A stretch of 64,000 bases of DNA from Romboutsia lituseburensis (GTDB lineage: Bacteria > Bacillota > Clostridia > Peptostreptococcales > Peptostreptococcaceae). Numbering within the stretch: the stretch's first letter is position 1; the number at the start of each line of letters is the position of its first letter. The notes under the pieces are model-generated. The model searched no databases and was not told the origin of the DNA. It saw only the letters and a list, made by a program, of their open reading frames with translations. Positions 18,669 to 26,342 of this stretch are shown here, one piece after another. The stretch is taken from the NCBI RefSeq assembly GCF_024723825.1, contig NZ_JANQBQ010000001.1:2542001-2606000 (forward strand), in the 5' to 3' direction. Made by a program: the position numbers and the translations under genes.

Positions 18669-19580
18669 TAGTAATCGTACTTAGAATAGTTTGTAAATTC
18701 TCTCTATAAAGCCTTCATCATTTTTATTAATTTTTTTGATTTTTCTTTTTAGAACAGCCCAATATTTTTCTATCGGATTTAATTCAGGAGAATATGGTGG
18801 CAAGAAAAGTAGTTTTAAATTTTTATTAGCATTACTACATAATTCATATAATACTTTTTTACTATGAAAAGATGCATTATCCATAACAATAACTTTATTT
18901 TCTTCAATAGCTTTTAAAAACATATCTTTAAACCACGCTTCAAAAAAGTGGCTATCCATTGTTACATCATAAACTAGAGGAGATACAATTTTATCTCCAC
19001 ATTTATATGCTACTATATTTGTTCTTTTGTACTTCTTACCTAGTATTTTATCATATACCTTTACACCTCTTGGTGCTCTTGCGTATTCTCTGTAAATATA
19101 TCCTTGTATATCTGTCTCATCAATATATACTATATCATCTTTTGGTATATCTTTTATTTCATTTAAATACTGTTCTACCTTTTCTTTGCGTTGCTCTTTA
19201 TATGAAATTGTCTTTTTTTCGAGTTATTTAAATTTCTTTAATGCTTTTCTTACTGCACCTTCTGTGCAATTAAATTCTTCTGCAATTTCTACTAAATATG
19301 CATCTGGATTTTCATTTATATATTTAACTAGCTTTTCTGGATAAATTTTTTTTGGTTTTCTTTCAGGTATTTTATTCTCTAAATTATTCTCCTTTGCTTT
19401 TTTTATCCATCTTGTTAGTGTTGTTTCTGATATTTTAAAAACTTTGCAAGTTTCTTTATATGTATGTCCTTCAATTTGGTATTCTACGGCTCTCATTTTA
19501 TAATTTATATCGTATCTTATATTGTTAATGATTAACTTTTTGAACTTCTTATATACATTTTATTTAAAGTACGGCTACTA
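18669..19580 (-). mobile_element. IS630-family insertion sequence nested in the IS3 element
   Basis: 912 bp. Terminal inverted repeats are TAGTAATCGTACTT (18669-18682) and, from the other end at 19580, TAGTAGCCGTACTT, with two mismatches. TA flanks both sides (18667-18668 and 19581-19582), the target duplication expected of the IS630/Tc1 group. Joining the flanks through one TA restores the IS3 OrfB stretch WVSDITYIPT, which proves that the insertion came after the IS3 element. Confidence 0.88.
18681..19496 (-). pseudogene. IS630-family transposase with one internal stop
   Basis: An N-terminal helix-turn-helix (EGHTYKETCKVFKISETTLT, residues about 9-28) and a second one precede a DDE domain. 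This has VYIDETD (first Asp), VIVMDNASFHSKK (second Asp) and PPYSPELNPIEKYWAVLK (Glu). The two open parts, 19224-19496 and up to 18681, are in the same frame and separated only by the TAA at 19224-19226. A single nonsense change therefore splits an otherwise normal transposase of about 270 residues. Not likely active unless the stop is read through. Confidence 0.85.
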
Positions 19581-19582
19581 TA

Positions 19583-19950
19583 TATCACTAACCCAAGTTC
19601 ATCAGCAGAAAAGTTTTGCATAAGAAGATTAGCTTTGATTAACTCTTCTTTAACTTTCTTATAGTTTCCATGTTTTTTCTATGGTGTTTTCCAGATAGAT
19701 TACATTCCTTCATTAACCTATAAACCCTTTTATGGTTAACGATGATACCTCTTGCATCTAGTTCGCATTTTACTCTACGATATCCATAACATTGTCTGAA
19801 TTGACTGTGTATATCTTGTATACATTCTTTTAATGCCTTATTTTCAATTTCTCGTTTACTCGGAGTATGTGCAAGATATTTATAATACCCAGCGCGTGAT
19901 ACCTTTAATACTTTACACATAGTTATAATATTATAGTTTGAGGAGTTTTC
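19583..19950 (-). pseudogene. IS3 OrfB transposase, N-terminal part (frameshifted)
   Basis: Contains MCKVLKVSRAGYYKYLAHTP and the HTH_21-type region QCYGYRRVKCELDARGI. The frame breaks in an A run near 19675. Past it the correct sequence resumes (KKVKEELIKANLLMQNFSAD) up to the IS630 insertion at 19581. So this OrfB is inactivated both by a frameshift and by the nested element. Confidence 0.85.
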
Positions 19951-19952
19951 TT

Positions 19953-20261
19953 TTATAAATTGAAACTTTTGCTGTTTTGTTCCTTGAGAAAGGTAGAATA
20001 CTTTTTTAGAATTTCACATTCCTTTTGTATAGATTCAATTTGATTTTTTAATTTTTTAATCTCAAATTCACTATTTATACGAGCATTTCCATGACCAGAA
20101 AAGGCTTCATCACCATTGGCTTCATATTCAGTTATCCATCTATAGACCATATCTCTAGGTAGTTCTAATTCTTTAGCTATTTCTGTTATTTTTTTACCTT
20201 CCTCAATAACTTGTTTAACAACTTGTATTTTAAATTCTTTAGTATATTTTTTTCTTGGCAT
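19953..20261 (-). CDS. IS3-family OrfA (DNA-binding part of transposase)
   Basis: 102 residues. Helix-turn-helix of the HTH_Tnp_1 type (MPRKKYTKEFKIQVVKQVIE, then KITEIAKELELPRDMVYRWI), followed by a coiled-coil/leucine zipper (about 65-95: EIKKLKNQIESIQKECEILK). In intact elements OrfA and OrfB are joined by ribosomal frameshifting. The start has AGGAGGG on the minus strand. OrfA is intact, but its OrfB partner is destroyed here. Confidence 0.9.
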   Translation of the reverse strand: MPRKKYTKEFKIQVVKQVIEEGKKITEIAKELELPRDMVYRWITEYEANGDEAFSGHGNARINSEFEIKKLKNQIESIQKECEILKKYSTFLKEQNSKSFNL

Positions 20262-20371
20262 AAAAAATCCCTCCTAGTATTAGTATTAACTAACTCGACT
20301 AATCTACACGTCTACTAGAAGGGTGTAAGTCCAATTTTTTATTATTTCCACTGTCTACTTGACAGGGAGCA

Positions 20372-20690
20372 GTTCAATAATAAAACTGAAAAAATAGGAT
20401 ACAAAATTAAATATAATAAAGACGACTTAGTATATGTGAACACAGTAGTTAAAGAAAGTGACAAAATAGATCAATGTGATAATTATGTAATTGTAAAAGA
20501 AAATTCTAATTTGAACTTTGACTTAGCTATAGTCAAGGAAAGTGAAAATATAGATAGTAATGGAAAAGAGTTTAAGTATGATGATAAATATAAGATAGAA
20601 TCAGAAATTACAGTACAAATACGAGGATTAAATCAATCTAAAAACTATAATATTACATACGATATAAATAAATGGAATAAATTTAATTAG
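20372..20690 (+). pseudogene. 3' part of the split pilus-locus gene
   Basis: The open frame after the IS reads NNKTEKIGYKIKYNKDDLVY and ends with QIRGLNQSKNYNITYDINKW. A GTG at 20436 could open an 84-residue piece, but it has no good ribosome-binding site. It is the downstream half of the gene begun at 18018. Its stop is 16 bp before the prepilin start, consistent with one operon. Confidence 0.55.
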
Positions 20691-20706
20691 TATTGAAGGT
20701 GAGCAA

Positions 20707-21633
20707 TTGGTTAAAAAAGATAATAAAGGGGTTACGTTGCTAGAGCTATTAGTATCTTTAGCTATTATAAGTTTTTTAATTTTTGCATTTTTTAGAGTTA
20801 TAAATAGTACTAAAAGGATAGATATAAAAAATGATAGAGATATAAAAGTCATTAATATAGCACAGAGCCAAATAGAAGATTTACGTATCCAGATAAAATC
20901 ATTAGGTGAAAGCGATAAGTTAAAGATACAAGATAAAGATATTTACATAAAAGATATTGGTAAAATATATTTTAAAAGGGTTAACTATGAAAAAAATATT
21001 GAAAATCAGACTTATAAAGTTGATGTAAATCTAAAAAAAACTAATGCAGGTAAAGACTTGTATTTATTTGAAATTGAAATAGGAGTAAGCCTTAAGGATA
21101 ATTATTTTAGTAAGAGACATACAGTTATTAAAACAAAGATTTTAAGTAATAAAGGTTCTATTCGTGAAGAAGATGAAGGCAATGATGTACAAGGCGAAAA
21201 TTACTTGAATTATTGTTTAAGCAAAGCGTTTAATGTATTTTCTCAATTACCTGATAAGACATTAAGTAACTTAATATCAATTGATAAAATTATAGGAAAT
21301 AAAACTCTTATAGATATGTCTAAGGAAGAGAAAATAGATATACTTAGTATGATGTTTCAAGTTGAAAAAATAATAAGAGAAACTGAAAAAAACATAATTC
21401 AAACAAATGAAAATAAATATTTTGATTTATTATACGAAGGAAAGTATTATATTAAAGCTAGTAAATACACATTAGAAACATTAAATAAAAAAATGGATGA
21501 AGAATTAAATGAATCTCATAGATTAAACTGGTTGAATACTCATAATATATTTATACAGAATTATACTTTAAATATACAAAAACTTCATAATGATTTATGG
21601 ATATATGGTTTACCTAGTGAATATAATCATTAA
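20707..21633 (+). CDS. Type IV prepilin-like protein (PilV/minor pilin type)
   Basis: 308 residues. A short basic leader ends in a type III prepilin signal, DNKG|VTLLELLVSLAIISFLI, with Glu at +5 and a hydrophobic helix, so PilD would cleave and methylate it. Residues 40-150 look like a minor pilin head. The C-terminal 150 residues are helical, charged and without cysteine, unusual for a pilin. The start is TTG 20707 after AAGGTGAGC. It is probably a minor pilin, but without a visible major pilin in the locus it may be idle. Confidence 0.75.
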   Translation: MVKKDNKGVTLLELLVSLAIISFLIFAFFRVINSTKRIDIKNDRDIKVINIAQSQIEDLRIQIKSLGESDKLKIQDKDIYIKDIGKIYFKRVNYEKNIENQTYKVDVNLKKTNAGKDLYLFEIEIGVSLKDNYFSKRHTVIKTKILSNKGSIREEDEGNDVQGENYLNYCLSKAFNVFSQLPDKTLSNLISIDKIIGNKTLIDMSKEEKIDILSMMFQVEKIIRETEKNIIQTNENKYFDLLYEGKYYIKASKYTLETLNKKMDEELNESHRLNWLNTHNIFIQNYTLNIQKLHNDLWIYGLPSEYNH

Positions 21634-21638
21634 ATTAT

Positions 21639-21998
21639 TTGATACAAATAAAGTTTTGTTTAATAAAATATCTAGTTGAAATAAATGGAGAGATTTTAAT
21701 TTTACAGGGTCAACGTGATAGTATCGAAAAAAGGAAGTATATAAACAATATAATAAATGCCTATATAGATAAAATAATAAATCACCATGTATACGATATA
21801 GAAAAACATATAAGGGAAGAAGTAACACCTAAAATACTAAATACAGATTATAAAAAGAACATAAATGAAGATAAAAAAATCATTTTAGATGATTTAGAGG
21901 ATTTAGAGGAGTTAACATTAAACTTATTAGAATTGAAGGCATCTATATATAACTCAAATTATTATGATAAAGACAGTAATTTGAATTTTATCAAATAG
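21639..21998 (+). CDS. Small helical protein of unknown function, perhaps a gene fragment
   Basis: 119 residues from a TTG (21639), with no membrane part. Charged helices such as KYINNIINAYIDKIINHHVY and a DLEDLEELTLNLLELKASIY end. There is no convincing Shine-Dalgarno. It starts 5 bp after the previous stop, in another frame. Its helical charged style resembles the end of the preceding prepilin-like protein, so the two could be one frameshifted gene. Otherwise unrecognised. Confidence 0.45.
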   Translation: MIQIKFCLIKYLVEINGEILILQGQRDSIEKRKYINNIINAYIDKIINHHVYDIEKHIREEVTPKILNTDYKKNINEDKKIILDDLEDLEELTLNLLELKASIYNSNYYDKDSNLNFIK

Positions 21999-22020
21999 GA
22001 TTATAAAGAAGGAGTAAAAC

Positions 22021-23085
22021 ATGAATATATTTAATTTATTAGAAATAGCAGTAGAATTAGGAGCATCTGATTTACATATAACAGTTGATAGCCCTCCTAT
22101 AGCGAGGATAAAAGGGAGCTTTGTAAAGCTAAGAGAAACCAGTTTAACAGAGCAAGATACAGAAATTATGGCCAGGGAAATAACTGGTCAGAAAAAATTA
22201 AAAATATTAGAAAATAAAGGTGAGGTAGATTTATCAGTATCATTACCAAGTGGAGACCGATTTAGAGTGAATGCATATAAGCAAAGAGGTAAATATGCTA
22301 TTGCAATAAGAACAATAACGTCGCAAATTCCTTCGTTTAAAGCATTGGGATTGCCAGATATTATTGCTACATTTGCAGAAAAACATAAAGGATTAATTCT
22401 AGTAACAGGACCAACGGGTAGTGGTAAGAGTACTACTTTAGCTAGCTTAATAGATATAATAAACTCAACGCAAGAAAGGCATATAATAACATTAGAAGAT
22501 CCTATAGAATATGTACATAATCATAAAAAGGGTATTGTTAATCAAAGAGAAGTCGGGAGTGATACAGAAAGCTTTCATGCAGCATTAAGGGCAACACTTA
22601 GACAAGATCCAGATGTTATCTTAGTTGGAGAAATGCGTGATCCAGAGACTGTATCAATAGCACTTACAGCTGCGGAAACAGGACATTTAGTTTTTTCGAC
22701 ACTACATACAGTAGGATCAGCAAAAACAATAGATAGAATTGTTGATATATTTTCAGCAGAACAGCAACAACAAATTAGAACTCAGTTATCTACTGTTTGT
22801 GAAGGAGTTATTTCTCAACAACTAATACAAACAATAGATGGCATAAATAGAGTAGCAGCTTTAGAAGTTATGATAGCAACACCAGCTATAAGAAATTTAA
22901 TAAGAGAAAATAAAACTTACCAAATACAAAATATAATTCAGACTAGCTCTAAGTTAGGAATGCAATCTATGGATCAAGAGCTTGTTAATTTATATAGACA
23001 AGGAAGAATTTCTAGAGACAGTGTTTTAAGCAGATGCTCTGATTATGAATATACATCTAGATTAGTTGATGGTATGAATTATTAA
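22021..23085 (+). CDS. pilT: Twitching motility/pilus retraction ATPase PilT
   Basis: 354 residues, full length. Hexameric ATPase that depolymerises type IV pili at the inner face of the membrane. The N-terminal PAS-like part starts MNIFNLLEIAVELGASDLHI. Walker A is GPTGSGKST (about 130-138), the Asp box HIITLEDPIEYVH follows, the Walker B region is ILVGEMRDPETV, and His-box residues are in TAAETGHLVFSTLHT. The PilT-specific AIRNLIRE motif near the C-terminus separates it from the PilB extension ATPase. ATG after AAGGAG. It looks intact although the partner genes are missing or broken. Confidence 0.95.
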   Translation: MNIFNLLEIAVELGASDLHITVDSPPIARIKGSFVKLRETSLTEQDTEIMAREITGQKKLKILENKGEVDLSVSLPSGDRFRVNAYKQRGKYAIAIRTITSQIPSFKALGLPDIIATFAEKHKGLILVTGPTGSGKSTTLASLIDIINSTQERHIITLEDPIEYVHNHKKGIVNQREVGSDTESFHAALRATLRQDPDVILVGEMRDPETVSIALTAAETGHLVFSTLHTVGSAKTIDRIVDIFSAEQQQQIRTQLSTVCEGVISQQLIQTIDGINRVAALEVMIATPAIRNLIRENKTYQIQNIIQTSSKLGMQSMDQELVNLYRQGRISRDSVLSRCSDYEYTSRLVDGMNY

Positions 23086-23102
23086 GTTTATGGAGGAGTA
23101 TA

Positions 23103-24203
23103 TGTGAATATAAGAAAAATAATGGCTTTACACTACTAGAACTTCTAGTTTCATTATCAATATTAACTATAGTAGTTTTTGTAGGATATAAAATAATCGA
23201 TAAGTCTATTATATCTATAAAGAATCAAGGTAATATAAATCAAGGCCAATTAACAATGAATGATATGAATAACTATTTAACTAGAGATATTGAACAATCA
23301 ACATCTATTGAATTAGATTTAATAACAGTTAAAAATAATAATAACAAATCAAATTTAGATAAATTAGATGGTGAATATATTAAATTTATGAGTTTATCTC
23401 AGACAAATAAATCAATGGAATATATATATACAATAAGGTCTGATAAAAAGGAAGATACAGTAATATCTAAATATATTACTAATATAGATTTTAAAGATGA
23501 AAAATATAAATATAGCATAAATAGAATGGATTCTAAAGGTGTAAAAATTGATTTTATAGACAATAGAATATTAAAAAGCACAAATTTACCACCTCTTATA
23601 ATAAAGGGGGAAAATTCTTATGAAGTTAGCATGCAATATAATGGTAAATATGATGAAAATGTTAATCATATATTTAATGTTACATCTAGATATATTAAAT
23701 CTGAAGAAATAATTATACATCCAGAAGAACCTGAAGAAATACCGCTAAGAGGTGATTTGATTTTTAAATATACTAAGAAACATGAGACTCAAAATTCAGG
23801 TGAATTTGAATGGAGCAAGCAAATAGAATGTAACATATTAGATGAAAAAATGGAGTCAAAATCTAATAGAAGAAATCATGGAGACTATAAAGAAAATTTC
23901 AATATTTTCATAAACACTGATAGTGGATATATAAGTTTACACACTGGTGGAGATTTAACTATATCAGTCAATGATGAAATTATTAAGAACATAATAGGAA
24001 TAAGAATATCGCTAAGTGAAGGGATAGAGATACAGAGTTTTTCAATTCCAAACTGCTTAAGTCAAAATTTAAATAGTGACAAAATTTACGAATATAGAGA
24101 TATTTATAAAAATCAATATAATATAAGTGGAAATGTATATATAAGCAAACCTTCTAATATCGATAAAGAAAATACAATAGTTGTTGATTTTATATATAAA
24201 TAA
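23103..24203 (+). pseudogene. Prepilin (PilW/minor pilin type) lacking a usable start codon
   Basis: The open frame from 23103 begins CEYKKNNG|FTLLELLVSLSI, a perfect prepilin signal (Gly before Phe, Glu at +5), followed by pilin-like sequence to 24203. The Shine-Dalgarno GGAGGA is at 23092-23097, but the ATG at 23102 reads straight into TGA and the GTG at 23104 stops after 11 codons. Restoring two bases in the GTGTG run at 23102-23106 would give ATG-TGT-GAA in frame. The next internal ATG, 23256, would make a product without the signal. So either a start-site slippage mutation or a non-standard start (ATA at 23100). Confidence 0.65.
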
Positions 24204-24240
24204 AGACTTATATAATATAAGTGAAAGTGGAGAGGTTAGA

Positions 24241-25017
24241 ATGGAAATATATTTTATGATAGTATCTTTTATTATGGGAGCTATATTGGGGAGTTTTTAT
24301 AATGTATGTATATTTAGAATACCAGAAAAATTATCAATAATAACTCCTCCATCACACTGCTATAAATGTGATACAAGACTGAGACCTTTAGACTTAATGC
24401 CGATACTTAGCTGGATTATATTAAAAGGGAAATGTAGATATTGTGGTGAAAAAATTTCATATAGATATGCTTTAATAGAACTTTTAACAGGAATATTATT
24501 TTTATTAGTTTACAATATCTATGAATATAATATTCAAACTATATATTATTTAATATTTATATCATTGTTAATTATAATAACATTTATAGATATAGACCAT
24601 TATATAATTCCGGATGAGTTAATTATATTTGGGAGTATAGTAGCTACTTTATTTAATATTTTAGGACAAGGAATAGGAATAAAAAATAGTTTGATAGGAG
24701 CAGTTATCTGTGGTGGAAGCATGCTAATTTTAATAAACTTAATTGAGTTTATAGTAAAAAAAGAAGTCATGGGAGGCGGAGATATAAAACTTTTTGCTAT
24801 GGCGGGTTTGTTTTTAGGTATTAGTGGCGGAGTATTAACGATATTGCTTAGCATATATATTGGAGCACTCTACGGAATAGTTGTTATATTAAATAGCAAA
24901 TTAAAAAAACAAGAATATAATTCGATGATTCCATATGGGCCCTTTATTTCTATCGGAGCATTAATTGTTGTTCTATGTGGAACTAATATAATAAATTGGT
25001 ATGTGGGGCTGTTTTAA
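24241..25017 (+). CDS. pilD: Prepilin peptidase/N-methyltransferase
   Basis: 258 residues, polytopic membrane protein that cleaves and N-methylates type IV prepilins. The N-terminal domain has the zinc-type pairs HCYKCD and KCRYCGE, plus GSFYNVCIFRIP. The A24 protease aspartates are in FIDIDHYIIPDE and MGGGDIKLFAMAG (GxGD). Start taken at ATG 24241 after GGAGAGG; an upstream TTG at 24181 lies inside the preceding gene and has no ribosome-binding site. Confidence 0.93.
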   Translation: MEIYFMIVSFIMGAILGSFYNVCIFRIPEKLSIITPPSHCYKCDTRLRPLDLMPILSWIILKGKCRYCGEKISYRYALIELLTGILFLLVYNIYEYNIQTIYYLIFISLLIIITFIDIDHYIIPDELIIFGSIVATLFNILGQGIGIKNSLIGAVICGGSMLILINLIEFIVKKEVMGGGDIKLFAMAGLFLGISGGVLTILLSIYIGALYGIVVILNSKLKKQEYNSMIPYGPFISIGALIVVLCGTNIINWYVGLF

Positions 25018-25029
25018 ATCAGCCTTTTT
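25007..25029 (+). terminator. Weak terminator at the end of pilD
   Basis: GGCTG (25007-25011) pairs with CAGCC (25020-25024), followed by five T. The hairpin spans the pilD stop. Confidence 0.6.
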
Positions 25030-25121
25030 AAATATTGAAAGGTTTTATTTTAGTATATGAAATAGTATTAAAAAAAGCTATAAGTTAATAATTGTAATAG
25101 CCCTGCTATTACTAATTAATT

Positions 25122-25751
25122 ATGATTTATATATTACTTATTTCGATAATAGCATCATATATTTCAAATAATCAAATTTATTTAATATGTGATGAAATAA
25201 AAAATAATAAAAAGAATACTTTAATAATTTATATAACAATTATATTAACAATGATTTCAATCTATCTTAAATATGGATTTACTATAGAATCTATAAAATA
25301 TCTAACATTAATACCATTTATAGTAATAATTTCAATAATAGACTATCATACAACATATATATATGATATAACAGTACTTAGTGGTATAATAATTCAAGGT
25401 ATAATTTTTATCTCAACATTAAATAAAGATTTAAATTCAGCAAGCCATATATCTGCAATGATAATAGGGCTTGTTTTAGCATATATAATATCAAAAATAA
25501 CTAATGGATTAGGTCAAGGAGATATAGGCTTATACGGCCTATGTTCTTTTACATTAGGACATAATTATGCTCTGTATTTAATATCACTATCATATATTAT
25601 AGCTAGTATATATTGTGTATATATACTTTTTATGAAAAGTGATAAAATAAGAAAAATACCATTTGCACCATTTATATCATTATCAACAATAATTATAATG
25701 ATGACCAATAATGATATATTAAAAATATATTTTGATATAATAGGCAATTAA
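25122..25751 (+). CDS. A24-type prepilin peptidase homologue without methylase domain
   Basis: 209 residues with about six or seven membrane helices. The two A24 aspartates are present: [14 protein letters not shown] and [13 protein letters not shown] (GxGD). The N-terminal zinc/methyltransferase domain of PilD is missing, so this is the short, protease-only type, as in C. difficile where two peptidase genes follow pilT. The start has no clear Shine-Dalgarno; a TAATAG/CTATTA inverted repeat lies just before it. pth begins 13 bp downstream. Confidence 0.8.
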   Translation: MIYILLISIIASYISNNQIYLICDEIKNNKKNTLIIYITIILTMISIYLKYGFTIESIKYLTLIPFIVIISIIDYHTTYIYDITVLSGIIIQGIIFISTLNKDLNSASHISAMIIGLVLAYIISKITNGLGQGDIGLYGLCSFTLGHNYALYLISLSYIIASIYCVYILFMKSDKIRKIPFAPFISLSTIIIMMTNNDILKIYFDIIGN

Positions 25752-25764
25752 AGGAGGACGGAAA

Positions 25765-26325
25765 ATGTATGTAGTAGTAGGGTTAGGTAATCCAGGTAAA
25801 CAATATGATAAAACTAGACATAATGTAGGTTTTGATGTAATAGATATTCTTGCAAAGGAATATGGTATATCAGTGACGAAGATAAAACATAAGGCCTTAA
25901 TAGGTGAAGGAAGAATAGGGTCAGAAAAAGTTTTACTAGTTAAACCACAAACATATATGAATTTAAGTGGAGAAACTTTAATAGATATATATAAATACTA
26001 TAAAGTTGATTTGAGCAATATAATAGTAATATACGACGATATTGACTTAGATGTTGGAAAAATCAGAATAAGAAAAAAAGGTAGTGGTGGAACTCACAAT
26101 GGAATGAGATCTATAGTTAAGTGCTTAGGGTCTACAGAATTTCCAAGAGTAAGGGTAGGTGTATCTAAACCAATGCCAGGACAAGACTTAGCTGATTTTG
26201 TACTTTCTAGATTTAGAAAAGAAGAATCCATAGACTTAGAAAATGGTTTAGAAAAAGCATATCGTGCAGTTGATTGCATTATAAGAGAAAATATCGATAT
26301 ATCTATGAACAAATACAACGGATAG
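25765..26325 (+). CDS. pth: Peptidyl-tRNA hydrolase
   Basis: Frees tRNA from peptidyl-tRNA that has dropped off the ribosome. 186 residues, standard size. It opens [20 protein letters not shown], with the catalytic His at 20. Also seen are [31 protein letters not shown] and [25 protein letters not shown] after AAAGGAGG. mfd starts 17 bp later, the usual Firmicute pair. Confidence 0.98.
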   Translation: MYVVVGLGNPGKQYDKTRHNVGFDVIDILAKEYGISVTKIKHKALIGEGRIGSEKVLLVKPQTYMNLSGETLIDIYKYYKVDLSNIIVIYDDIDLDVGKIRIRKKGSGGTHNGMRSIVKCLGSTEFPRVRVGVSKPMPGQDLADFVLSRFRKEESIDLENGLEKAYRAVDCIIRENIDISMNKYNG

Positions 26326-26342
26326 TGAGAGGGGAATTTTAT

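Larger units (their letters stand above)
18127..20371 (-). mobile_element. IS3-family insertion sequence, itself interrupted
   Basis: The ends are imperfect inverted repeats of about 50 bp. The left end starts TGCTCCCTTTATAGTAGACA; the right end, read on the other strand, starts TGCTCCCTGTCAAGTAGACA. Both then share an A/T stretch and TTGGACTTA. The termini are TG...CA as in the IS3 family. It carries orfA and a broken orfB on the minus strand. Without the inner IS630 element it is about 1.33 kb, a normal IS3 size. The exact outermost bases are not proven, because no short target duplication fits cleanly. Confidence 0.85.
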
